Assembly (NCBI GenBank): GCA_019188255.1
Contig: JAETXT010000001.1
Coordinates: 6,758,001 to 6,822,000 of the forward strand
Reading direction: 5' to 3'
From: Verticillium longisporum
Lineage: Eukaryota; Ascomycota; Sordariomycetes; Glomerellales; Plectosphaerellaceae
Length of the DNA: 64,000 nucleotides
In this document: positions 42,406 to 59,495 of the stretch, piece after piece
How positions within the stretch are numbered: position 1 is the first letter of the stretch
How the letters are laid out: the number at the start of each line of letters is the position of its first letter
Program-made: the position numbers and the translations under genes
Notes under the pieces: generated by a model
The model's input: the letters and a program-made list of their open reading frames with translations, nothing else
What the model was told of the DNA's origin: nothing
Databases searched by the model: none

Positions 42406-42586
42406 TGTTACGGGTCATACCCGTGGCATAGTATAGGCCTGTGGCCTATACCTCTATGAATGCAGCCCAGTTGAATTAACGACGTTGATTCAACACGTAT
42501 CCTCTTAGATCAATTGGATAGCTGCGGTATGGCACTTACGACCGTGTGAGGGCTGTCACTAAGCCCCTTTGGGGCCGACCGTAACA
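42406..42586. repeat. 181-bp solo LTR-like element
   Basis: Starts TGTTACGG and ends CCGTAACA (perfect 8-bp terminal inverted repeat with TG...CA ends). It is flanked by a perfect CTTAT duplication (42401-42405 and 42587-42591). No internal coding region. Its sequence shares only the TGTTACG end with the gypsy LTRs, so it belongs to another family, as a solo LTR or a very small LTR element. Contains a small palindrome (GGGTCATACCCGTGGC) near its left end. Confidence 0.8.
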
Positions 42587-44349
42587 CTTATATCAAGGCA
42601 CCAATTTTGTACATTCGCTCTCGTAGCATTTTCCTTGGATGATTTCTGGTGGTTGAAGTTTGCAGTCTCTTTAATGTCCAGAGACTTCGCTCCGTTTTGA
42701 CAACGAAGTCTGGATAAATGATCATGTTTTATTGGCCGTAAAAGCAGAACCATGGGGTGGTAGGTGATAGCATAAGTTTGGGGGGTCAATATTTGATGTT
42801 TCTTTTGAATTCGTAAAGTGTCACTCCTGGGCTGGAATTAACAATGTGCCTTCTTGGGTGGCAGTGAGTTCAATTATACCGCCTCAACCTCTGGGCTCAG
42901 AAAGGCGGCAAAATCCAGCCAAGAACAAGAGGTCGACAGTAATGTGAGCTCATGGATTCGAAGGCATGTCAATATGACGAACGTCAGAGATTGACACCGA
43001 TCCCATGGAAATCGCGATGGCTGCCCCTATGTCTAGGGAAGCGTTCCAAGGGAAGTCAAGCGATTGGTCTGATGGTGGTTGAGGTTGTGATGGCATGTGC
43101 TGAATGGCACGATGTGGCTTGAGAGCCGAATACGGCGGGAACCCTTCCAACACCTGAGCTAGCAGTGAGTAGGAACGTCGAGCTGGCGCCCTTGTCTCCT
43201 ACTTGGTTAAGTCTACATGATGGCGTTGGGTGTCTGACCAACTCGGCTTCGTGAGTGCTGGACGAGGACAGGGGAGAACGTGCGGGTAAGATATCCTACG
43301 CCCTTGAAGAGAGACTTGGGGAGACCCAAGTGATCCACTGTATTGACGGCATAAACTGGGTACCTTCCAAGTACCGTGTTCGGCGTCCGAGTGGGTACAC
43401 CTGCCCGGGCCCCAGCCTTTGGAGTCCCGGACATCGTTTTCCTTCTCCAGCCTACTCTCGCTGTGTCTCCCTTGTCTTCCCGCCCAGGTTCGCTTCAGGC
43501 CACGGCTCAAGTCGCCCAATCCTGAATCTTTTCGAGTCATGGAGGTCATTGAGTCTTCACCTTACGTGTGCTGCTCGCGATTCAGGCCAACTCGAGAAGG
43601 ATGTGAGCTAACCGACGAGTCCCCCCCTTCCACGATATACCAGCGAGTGAAGATTGTTTCGCAATGACTGGAGAGAGATGAATGCTTTACAGCGACAGCA
43701 TTGGGACATGGCTCATAGTCAATTCTGCCCATGGATGTGCTGTTTAGGGAGCGTACCGAGTGAACCAGTCACCGTTGTAGCCATGAAGGATCAAACACTC
43801 CGCAAGATTCTACCAAGCATTGTCGTCATGATCTTCATGCCCAGAATTGGACAACATGTCCCCAGTGCACACCGGTCAACCCCCATGTTACGAACGGTCC
43901 GCCCTGAATCTGAACAGACAAGAATCTCTCCATGCCAGCGCCTGGTGCGCGTCCCCAGAACATGGGACGCCAAAACCTTGACCATGCCTTCCTAGTCTTA
44001 GCTCTTCCAGCTGCCTTCCCCCCTCCCATAGCTAGTGTCTGGGGTCATCTGGGGTTTCGCGGGGACGCGATTGTATCCCCTCCTCACCTCCCGGGATCCG
44101 GGACCTTAAACTTCCTGCTGACACCAGGCTGTGTGTGCATCGACCCGGGTGGCATCTTCCATTGGAGCTATACATTCGTGCTATACATATAATCACCCTT
44201 TCCTGCTCTCCTCGGGGAGATCATACAGCACTATGATCACATAGCCCATTCATATCCTTGGATCTTACCGATCGTCACTGCCTTTACACTCCAGCAAGCC
44301 TGATTGACACCCTTCCGTCCTGTGCACATACGAGTTTCATCCCGCCACC
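42587..44349. other. Intergenic, presumed promoter of the MFS gene
   Basis: About 1.75 kb of normal composition. Several 60-118-aa frames exist on both strands, none with domains, signal peptide or consistent splice sites. 43,990-44,349 is pyrimidine-rich and is probably the promoter and leader. Confidence 0.45.
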
Positions 44350-46421
44350 ATGTCTTCCGATGGACGGCCTGATGTCGATGGCAAGTCCCATACTCGTCAC
44401 ATTGAGACCGACGGCAACGACATTCTTCAGGTCCTCGAACACGACGGTAATGTGGCCAAGGTTGTCCATACGGATGGCACTGTCGACTTTATCGATGCCA
44501 AAGCCATTGGCGGAGAGTACGACGAGATGCCCAAGGGATACTTCCGCAGCGCCAGCTTCATCGGGACCGTGGTGGTTTGTCTTCCTCAACTCAAAGTTCA
44601 TTGTTGGCTGATACTTACCGAATCTTCAAGGCTCAATGTCTCGGCAGCATCTGTGCGTACCTGGGCTGGGTCCTGCCCGCCAATACCTTGTATGCATACC
44701 CATCTTGACTACTCATCCATTTTGGATCAAGAGGAACTACTGACGCATCGTCCAGGCTGCTCATCAATGCAGATATCGGTCCTTCGGTCAACATCAGCTG
44801 GGTGGCCACTCTCTGGACTATGGGAAGCTCCATCGGTTTCCTCCTGTTTGGACGTCTCTCTGACATGTACGGCCGCCGGTGGATGGTTCTCGGCACCACC
44901 GTCCTCGGCCTCGTGGGGTGCATCATCGGATCTTGTGCCCAGAACGTCGAGACGTTGATCGCTGCCAACGTGTGCAACGGCATCGCGGCTGCCGGCCAGC
45001 TCTCCTTCGGCATTGTTCTCGGCGAGCTCGTGCCCAACAAGATGAGAGGTCCTATCGTGACCATCGTCTTTTATCGTCTCTCCCTTTTGCCGTTTTTGGT
45101 CCTGTCATTGCGCGCTCACTCTTCAACAACACGTCCTCCAAGTGGCGATGGAGCTACTTCATGGGCGACATACTCGGCGCCGCTTCTCTCGTGCTCTACT
45201 ACTTCTTCTACCACCCGCCGACGTATAGCCAGCTTCATGTTCAGGGCAAGACGAGGTGGCAGATGACCAAGGACCTCGACTTTGTCGGCATCTTTCTCTA
45301 CGTGTCCGGCTGTGTGCTGTTCCTGATCGGTCTTTCCTGGGGCGGTGTGGCCCATCCCTGGGCGAGCGCTGCCACGCTTTGCACACTGCTCATCGGTCTC
45401 GCCTTGATGGTGTCGTTTGTTGTGTATGGTATGTACTCGCCATGTGCCCTCGTGCTACGCCTATCGATGCTGACCAGGTTCCAAAAGAGGGTTATTTCTG
45501 CAAGAAGCAGCCCCTGATGCCCCCGCGCATGTTCAAGAATATTGGATTCGACGCCATCGTCGTCGTCGCCACCATCGGATCCATGGTCTACTACTCGCTC
45601 ACTGTGCTGTGGCCCGTCATCATCGGCACCATGTACACGACCGACTCGATGAAGATTGGCTGGCAGAGCTCCGTCGTGGGAGGCGGCGTGCTGCTCGGCC
45701 AGACAATCGCCGGGTTCTGCATCTCCTACGTGCCCAAGGTCAAGTACCAGTGCATCATTGCGGCAACCATCTCGTTGGCTTTCATGACTTCCATGGTCGC
45801 CATCTCTCCCGATAGATGGGCCGTGACCATTGCCACGGGCACGATCGTCTGCGTTGGTAAGCCGCTGCTCGCCCTCCTCCCTGATGCCGGCCCAGTCGCA
45901 GGCTAACCTGACCTCCCCTCTCAGCCATTGGATTCATCGAGAATATCTCTTTCCCCGGCGTCACTCTCGTCTGGGAAGCCCAAGATATCGGTCTCGCAAC
46001 CGGCATCCTCGGCTCGATCCGCGGCCTCGGCGACGCTATCGCACAGGCCCTCTACGGCTCGGTTCTCAACAACGAACTCGGCAAGAAGCTCCCCGAGCTC
46101 GTCGTGCCGGCAGCCACACAAGCGGGTCTCCCAGAGACGTCGCTGACGGCGCTATTCGCAGGCATTGCGGCAGGCGACCTCTCGGCCGTGCCGGGCATCA
46201 CCAACGAGGTCATCGCGGCCGTCGGCGCAGCGACAAGGGTGGCGTACACGGAGAGCTTCAAGATGGTCTTTTACACAACGATTCCGTTCTCGTTCATTCT
46301 GCTCGTCAGCTCCGTCCTGGTGCCCAACATGGAGAAGTACCTGACTTCTGATGTGGCGAAGAAGCTCAACGGCGCGAGGAGCGAGGAGTCGGGCTCCGAG
46401 GAGAAGGTTGAGAAGGTGTAA
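44350..46421 (+). CDS. TRI12-like MFS transporter (one-base frameshift)
   Basis: Exons 44350-44574, 44631-44689, 44756-45428, 45488-45856 and 45925-46421 (introns 56-68 nt). The start ATG sits in CCACCATGT. One base short of 608 codons, so about 607 aa if corrected. A hydrophilic N-terminus (about 1-60) precedes 12-14 membrane helices. The MFS motif A appears as GRLSDMYGRRW (about 128-138), and the family-typical YFFYHPPTY is in the middle. The late SFPGVTLVWEAQDIGLATGILGS segment is typical of the TRI12/siderophore-transporter branch. Such proteins move trichothecenes, siderophores or other metabolites across the plasma membrane; the substrate is unknown and no biosynthetic cluster is seen nearby. 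The frame breaks in a TTTT run (about 45069-45072), where IVTIVF should run into LSSLPFAVFGPVIAR; no intron fits there, so a missing T is likely. Confidence 0.88.
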
Positions 46422-46962
46422 TGGAATGTTGGAAGCGATGTCGGTCTTGTTTGCTCATTTGTTCGTCTGATTGACGGTTTCGAACTAGCTGTGATACCTA
46501 CTGTGCCTATTAAGGTGCTCTGTGTAAAAAAATGCATTTCGCAGTTGAGACTTGCCGGCTCCTTAATGTGACAGGTAATTGGCCTATCACAACTGAAATG
46601 TATAGTTCCCAAGGCAAGGGCCCTGGGCCGACTCCGATGGCGGGGCACAGAGGGGCACAGAGGGGCACAGAGGGGCACACAGGGGCACAGAGGGGCACAG
46701 AGGGACACACAGGGGCATACAGGGGCATGGAGGGGCATTGGCGGGGTGGCCGATCCCGGACGTTGAAATGGGTGGGCAGTCGTGTCGCTGGTTCGGGCCA
46801 CTGGGTGTGGTGTTCGTACTTGCCTCGTGGTACTTGACTCACACTACCTACTCATTGACTTTGGACGAAATCTCCCTCGAGCCATATCTCGGTGATTGTA
46901 CGCCATTGACGAACAGCGACCACAAATCCCCCTTACACAGCATCGAGAGATCAAGGTACATC
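46422..46962. other. Intergenic with minisatellite, promoter of HOM2
   Basis: 541 bp between two plus-strand genes. It contains the 10-bp minisatellite and little else; no ORF of note apart from those encoded by the repeat. Confidence 0.5.
46641..46740 (+). repeat. 10 x 10-bp minisatellite
   Basis: Ten head-to-tail copies of an AGGGGCACAG-type unit; the last four drift to ACAC, ATAC, ATGG and ATTG endings. It lies about 220 bp upstream of the aspartate-semialdehyde dehydrogenase start codon. In the reverse strand it gives artefactual Cys/Pro-rich frames. Confidence 0.95.
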
Positions 46963-48236
46963 ATGGCCGAGTTCCCAACAAAGAAGTGCGGTATGTCAAA
47001 CGAACCATCGCCTCTGCCGTGTTCCTCGCACAAGGACGTGGCTCGTGACTGATAGCGTGACGAATAACGGCTGACCTGTATCTCTTCTTCCAGGCGTCCT
47101 TGGATGCACAGGCTCCGTCGGACAGCGTTTTATTCTGCTGCTCAGCCAGCTGTCCCACCTCCAGCTCGTCGCCGTTGGCGCCTCCTCGCGCTCCGCCGGC
47201 AAGAAGTACCGCGACGCCGCGAAATGGAAGCAGGCCACCCCCATGGGCGCCGTCGGCGACCTCGTCGTGCGCGAGTGCAAGGCCTCTGAGTTTGCCGACT
47301 GCGACGTCGTCTTCAGCGGTCTCGACTCGGATGTCGCTGGCGACATTGGTGCGTCCCTTGCCTCTGCCCTTCCCTTCTACCGTACCTCTAGGTACGCAAG
47401 ACACGCCGTGCTGACGATCCCACCCCCCTCCCAGAGACCGAGTTCCTCAAGGCCAACATTCCCGTCTTCTCCAACGCCAAGAACCACCGCCGCGATCCCA
47501 TCGTGCCCCTCGTCGTGCCGACCGTCAACCTCTCCCACCTTGACCTCATCCCCCACCAGCGCAAACACCACGGCCTCGACAAGGGCTTCCTCGTCTGCAA
47601 CTCCAACTGCGCCGTCATCGGCCTCGTCATCCCCTTCGCCGCCCTGCAGGCCCGCTTCGGCCCCGTTGACCAGGTCTCCGTCGTGACCCTCCAGGCCGTC
47701 TCCGGCGCCGGCTACCCGGGCGTGTCCTCGCTCGACATTCTCGACAACGTCGTCCCCTACATCCCCGGCGAGGAGGACAAGCTCGAGACGGAGGCCCAGA
47801 AGATCCTCGGCACCCTCGCCGCCGACGGCACCGCCGTCCACGAGCAGTCGGCCCTCCGCGTCAGCGCCACCTGCACCCGCGTCCCCGTCCTCGACGGCCA
47901 CACAGCCTGCGTCTCCCTGCGCTTCGCCCGCCGCCCGCCCCCTCGGCCGACGACGTCAAGCACGCCCTGCGCTCCTACGTCAGCGAGGCCCAGACCCTCG
48001 GCTGCCCCAGCGCCCCGCAGCCCGCCATCGAGGTCTTTGACGCCCCCGACAGGCCCCAGCCCCGCCTCGACCGCGAGCTCGGCAGGGGTTACACCGTCAG
48101 CGTCGGCCGCGTGCGCGAGGACGAGAGCGGCATCTTTGACGTCAAGTTTGTCGCCCTGAGCCACAACACCGTCATTGGCGCCGCCGGCTCCAGCATCCTC
48201 AACGCCGAGGCCGCCGTGCTCAAGGGTTACATCTGA
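46963..48236 (+). CDS. HOM2: Aspartate-semialdehyde dehydrogenase (one-base frameshift)
   Basis: Exons 46963-46990, 47094-47348 and 47435-48236; introns 103 and 86 nt. One base short of 362 codons, so about 361 aa if corrected, the usual fungal length. NADP-binding loop [10 protein letters not shown] at about 13-22; catalytic Cys153 in CNSNCAVIG; substrate-binding [10 protein letters not shown] (about 184-193); C-terminal [16 protein letters not shown]. The enzyme reduces aspartyl-4-phosphate to aspartate semialdehyde in the cytosol, the branch point to homoserine, threonine and methionine. The frame breaks at a CCCCC run (47938-47942) between FARRPP and [13 protein letters not shown]; no intron fits. 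Loss of this gene would cause threonine/methionine auxotrophy, so a sequence error is far more likely than a pseudogene. Confidence 0.92.
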
Positions 48237-48914
48237 GCATGTTCAGCCTGGTCGATAAAGAGAAAACACAGAGGCAAATTTACAACAATGACACAACCAA
48301 AAAGATGTCTGGATATCAAAAAAGGATCGTTTACATGCACAAACTATAGACATGACAGGTTTCTAATCGTCAATGCAAGAGGACTCATGCTTGATTGCCA
48401 TGGGCAAGCTTGTGATATGGAATGTGATTAAAGCGTATTGAATCATCTATCGAGAAACGCCAGAGGATCATACATCAAGTACAAGGAGTACAATTAAGAA
48501 AGCCGAAACAAGGGCCTGGAAGACGACTGGGCTTTTCTCGCAAGTGTGCCCGTCCATCGGCGGCCATGAGACAAAGACTGATAGAGACAGCCGCTCGTGC
48601 TGACGATGCAAAGAACTCAGAAATGGACAACTCTTTTGAAACCTTAAACGCCTCATGATCCATGATTTCATGTTGTGTCGTAAATAGTATGACCACCCTT
48701 ACCACAGAAGAGTTGGACCGGTGTGGACACAAGGAAAGCTGGCATCCAAGGCCGCCTCGAGTGCTGCTTTTCGCGCGCGTAGGAGAAAAGAATGATGGCA
48801 GAGAGCACGGCATAGGTGGTGTCGTGCTACCCTACTTGGGCGCCCGCAGATCTTTTGCGGCATCCGAGTGAGTGGCCTCCCAAAATACATGCAGAAGACA
48901 TTACTGAAAGTTAT
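48237..48914. other. Convergent 3' intergenic region
   Basis: About 680 bp between the stop codons of HOM2 (+) and the FLC-like gene (-). It holds the 3' UTRs of both. No further gene seen. Confidence 0.5.
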
Positions 48915-51900
48915 TCAGAGTTTGTCCTCGTCGTGCTCAGGGAGAGGCGGAAATGGAATCGTCTTGCTTTTTCCATCCGCAGAATCAGAGTCGTCATCAG
49001 CGACCTTGTCCTTCCCCTTCTCGGAGTGAAGGGTCTCCAGGGTCTCCAGTTTGTCTTCAGACACCTCACGCGTCGGCGTCATGGGCCTTCGGGCCTCGCT
49101 GGATGTCCTGGGCAATTCCGGAATGTCTTGTGGCATTTTCAATGACGCCTGTGAATTAAGATGGGCAATCTGCCTCAGAGAGCTGCTCCGCTGTCGATTG
49201 TGCGCCTGAAGAGGTCTGGTGCTGCCGCCTACCAGCGACTCTGGACGTGCAGGTGCACGATCGGACTGGGCGTCCCACTCGGCGAAATCTTTGGCACTCC
49301 AAGACGTGCGGTGCGGCCTCGCTCGCCGAGGCAGGCTGCCTACTGAATAGCGGGAGCTGACGCTATTGGCCCGGCTGGATCGGTTGATTGGACCTAGGTA
49401 AATGGCAGAGCTATTACTTGGCCCCTCAAGATCGGTAAGTTCATCATCTTCGTCTTCGATCTTGCGCGTTCGTCGCACGTCGTTGACCTGGAAGGTCTGC
49501 ACCACTGCCTCGATATTGTTGACATCTGCTTTTGGTGGAGGTGGCATGTCAGGGGCCGTGTTCTGCATATGTTCGTAGTATTGGATGCGGATGCCGTCGA
49601 GCTTCTCTGGTTTGAAGGTCTCGCGATTGCGGTGAAGAGACATCCAGGAGGAAAAAGCACCAAGTATCACCAGTGCCAGGACGGCTAGCACCAGGAAGGC
49701 TTGAACAACAATGATGAAGATGCCAAGGATGGTGGATAGGATACGGCCGATGCCGAATTCTGGGAGAAAGGCGATCGAGAAGCCAGCTGTGATAATCTTG
49801 GAAACTCCCAGCAGCCAAATGGCCACAGTAGAATTTCGACGGCCTTCATATGGACTGAGCTTGATGAAGACAACGAACGAAATGATTTCGAAGATGAACA
49901 GTCCATAGACCTGGGCCAGGGGCTGCGAACGCCCCCACCGAGGAAGCAGGCTCGGATAAACTGGTAGCTGAACCAAAGGGCAAAGAACCACCACCTGCTC
50001 CGTCTATAATGAGCAGCCAGCCAGCCAAATCGCTTGATGTAGGCTTCATCCTTGTGAACGGTTGTCCTGTTGGGATCGTCGTCGATGAAGCGCACGCGGA
50101 AGAAAGGCATCGATCCGTACCGCTTCGCACTCGTTTCCTTTTCTCCAAGATTGCTCGCGCGCGTGGCTGCAATGAATGACACAACGTTGAAAAGCGTCCC
50201 CTTCTCGAAAACAATAATGTCAGGGCCGGTCTCAAATTTGCCGAAACGGAGTCGAAAATAGCAAGCATATGCCACGAGCCCACCCATGCCTACAAGCACA
50301 AGGAGAAATATGATGGCGGCTATGGCCGTGGGGCCTGCGGGTGCCTTGATGTTGAACTGGAAGAGAGCGAGAGTGATCAAGGCGGGCGATGCGATGAGGA
50401 GCGTGCGCAGGACGCTGGCCGCTAGGTAGCCAGGTAGATGGGAACGAAAGTAGGTGAACCGATCAGCCTTGATGATGTTCGTAGCAGCCAGGAAGTCGAG
50501 CAACAATTTGCATGCGGTAACAGACGCAGCAACCAGACCAATGGCTACAATCCACCAGATGAGTGCGACGAGGAAGGCACCAGCGGCTGGAATCTCGACC
50601 ATTGATAATGTGCCGGGGAACCCTTGCCAAGTACCTGGCAGTGGCATGCCCGGCGTGACGGGGTTGCCTCCCCATTTGTAGTCGTAAGGGTCGCTCGCGT
50701 TGTACGGCGTCACCGCGCGCGACATGAGGTTCTTGGGCGTGAGCAATTCGACCGAGCGTCCGTAGATCTGTTGCACGAGGCCACCTTCGGTATTGATGAC
50801 GGCAGAACCAGCACCACCAACCTGGCTGGCGTTGCCGCTGATGCCAGCAAAGCCGGCAAGTGATTCGACTATCGATTCGCTATAGATGAGGCCAGCAGAC
50901 CACGCGAAATTGCTCCAGAAGGCTGGTAAAACGCTGGGCCAGCTGACAGATAGCGCGCCAGAGAAGTATATTGTCTGGAAAGCCTCGAAAATGACGAGAA
51001 CCGAAAAGGCGTGAGCGTAGTGAGTGCGAATGTGAGGAATGCTGACGCCATATATAGCAGTGGCGAATGAGGATAGGATGGCTATGGCGGTTAAACCACC
51101 CAAGGCAGACGATATCGCATTTGGGTGTGAGAATGACCTGCCGTTGTGCATGACAGCCCGGAAACAGCCAATCTCCGTCTCGCTGGAGTTGGCGAAGAGG
51201 CGAAGCGTTGCTGAGCCCTCGAAATCGGGAATGTCCAGAGAGATGGACGGCATGCCTTCGACATCATTAGGTGAGATTGGGAAAGCAGCCCAAGCCTCGA
51301 CAGCCCTGTCGGCGTTTAACGGGCACAAACTGTGTGTTGCGATCAGTGATTGCCACGAAGAATGCTCCGGATGATCGTTTTCCTACCTGTCGATTCTCGG
51401 GGAGCCGCAAGGGTCAAAAGTCATATCAAATCGTGACTTGCCATCTTGAAAAGTATTAGTACATTTACATTTTTGTATCCGAGTAATACGGGGTTGTCTT
51501 ACAAGCCTCCACAGTGATGTGCACTTGAGGAAAGAAGAAATGTTAGTTAATGCATAGATGAACGTCGAGGATGGTGTCTCATTGTGTCTCGACGCAGCGG
51601 CCTAGGCGGCCATGGGAGAGACAACGTACTGATCAAGTTCTCTTGTCTGACATTGGTGTTGCCGTCCAAGTGGAAGACCACGGTCCGATTGTCTTTAAAA
51701 TAGCCGGTATCGAACTTGGTGATGTTGAACAAGCTCTGGCCTCCGAGGCAGTCGGCAAAATCGCCTGAAAAGAGTGCTGGGTATCTGTCGACAGCAAGCT
51801 GTCGCGTCACTCCATTCGTGTCGTTGAATTCTTGGTATACTGTCTCTCGATCTTGAGCCAGGGTTGGCACAATCCAGACAACGACGGCAACCCAGAGGAC

Positions 51901-51933
51901 GACAACCCAACTTTCCCTCCACGTCCGCGCCAT
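48915..51933 (-). CDS. FLC/TRP-like multipass membrane protein (one-base frameshift)
   Basis: Exons 51933-51630, 51523-51503, 51444-51387 and 51329-48915, all GT-AG and in phase; the second exon is only 21 nt. One base short of 933 codons, so about 932 aa if corrected. Signal peptide 1-27 (hydrophobic WVVVLWVAVVVWIVPTLA). A luminal ML-like domain follows (RYPALFSGDFADCLGGQSLFNITKFDTGYF, later FDMTFDPCG, FANSSETEIGCFRAVMHNG). Next come about nine membrane helices of the TRP-like domain, including DRFTYFRSHLPGYLAASVLRTLL and ACFLGGG. A cytosolic Ser/Arg/Pro-rich tail of about 280 residues ends the protein. Yeast Flc1-3 sit in the ER or vacuole membrane and affect FAD import, calcium and cell-wall integrity. 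The frame breaks at a CCCCC run (plus strand 49932-49936) between ACFLGG and RSQPLAQVYGLF, consistent with a missing base. Confidence 0.88.
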
Positions 51934-57904
<5,971 letters not shown>

Positions 57905-58483
57905 GGGAGCCCCAAAGTGTCTCTGCGTCTACCAAAAGAGAAGTAGACGCAGCGAGAACAGATTTGGGAGTGCAGTCGGATATAAAATTACGAAGGCAAC
58001 ATTATGTCATATGGGGTCTTTTTCCTTTGTTTAATTGCGTCGAACAAACAAACACTGGGCGCCCTTAGGGTCCCACTTCCATCTAGGAAGGGTTGGGAGG
58101 GGCAGGGAAGGGGTTTTTTAGCATGCATGCATGATGATGATTTCTGGAGACGGTACAGGCAGACATTAGAAGCCAGGTCTTTCAAATAAAAAAGAACAGT
58201 TGCTTTAGTTTGGATGAATGATCCGGTAATGTTCGAAGCGGCGGTTATAGATACGGCGAACGAACATGGTGTCTCATCGAACTAATCGAGTGGGTGCATG
58301 TATGTGTGTGGGTTGTATGGTTGGAGTGGTGTGACGGTTGGGAGTCGAGACAGGTTGGCCAGGCGCTTAAGGGTGGTGAACGAGGTGAGCAAGCTGCATG
58401 ATTGGGCGGCTTCCTGTTCTTTGCTGCCCGATGCTGGACCACTTTTGGTTCGGACCTGTGGATGGTGTCACTGGGGTGGGTGT

Positions 58484-58527
<44 letters not shown>

Positions 58528-59495
58528 TGTGGTGTCTTCTCTCTGCATATCGGGGGCCATTTATCGGAGGAAGAAGGAGCATTCATCGCATTCTACCTTA
58601 CCTAAGGTATGCTTCTTGGGCAGCGGGACATACGCACGGTATGACGTGCCAAGATGGAGGGGGCGGAGGAGTGCTTGGTGGTGGTAAGGGGGATGAGGAA
58701 GGAGCTCGGAGGTATGAGCAGCTTCTTGGTGAAACGAAAGCGCGTGACTACACAATCATCAATGGTGAAGAGAGAGCCTAGATTCTCGACGGTGATCATA
58801 TTTGTCTCGTTCTCAAGTCAAAAACCAGCGCCTTCACTTCAGATGCCTCGAGATGAAGAACCGACAAGAGTGCTGATCAGAGACTGCACCATTAAGCCCC
58901 CCCGGCCAGGCTCCCCGCCCCTCCCGCTCACACCTGGTCTGTGCAGCGTGACTTCACCGCCGGTGCCACGTCAGGCCTGAAGCTGGGTACCTGGGTGCCT
59001 CAACTGGTGGTCTCGCCAACAGCCCAGAACCAGGACCTTCCGTCGAATCATAGTCGCGAAACTTGCCCGTCGACTGCTCACAGCCGCCTGCCTGGGGTCG
59101 GGATGGTCTTAAGGAACGGGCCAACCTCTCCACCTGCGCTACCTGCGATCTCAAGGTCTCCCCATCACGACCTAGACCTGCGCTAAGTCCTGAAGCTCCA
59201 GATCGACTCCATCGCCGACCCCCTCGCGCTCGACTCTAGGTCGAGAGCCCTGTCTGCTCCCCCGCTGCTGACCGCCACGATCTCTCCGCCGCTCGGCTTT
59301 CTTTCTGCCCACTACTCGCTCGAGACACTCGTCAACTCCGCTTCACATTGCACCTACTCGTACAGACTCTGACACCCACCAAGCCTCTCCTGCCTCCTTC
59401 CGCCCCTCTTCCCCCTCCCCCCAACCACAACTCTCGACCACTCCTCACGAGGCTCTTCCCTCGTCACCGGCTAGGGCACCGACCAATGCTCCACC
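57905..59495. other. Intergenic, with TG microsatellite
   Basis: About 1.6 kb between two plus-strand genes. 58,880-59,495 is strongly pyrimidine-rich (CT/CCG-rich), typical of a promoter and long leader for the next gene. No other gene seen. Confidence 0.5.
58478..58532 (+). repeat. (TG)n microsatellite
   Basis: About 25 TG units with a few GG interruptions (GGGTGTGGG at the left, GGTGTG near the right). It generates His/Thr or Val/Cys artefact frames. Confidence 0.95.

Noticed and set aside
44350..46421. Secondary-metabolite or siderophore cluster around the MFS transporter
   Set aside because: Neighbours are primary-metabolism genes and transposons; no synthase, P450 or transcription factor gene is present.
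46532..46837. Repeat-encoded frames across the minisatellite
   Set aside because: Produced by the 10-bp unit being open in several frames; no other coding signal.
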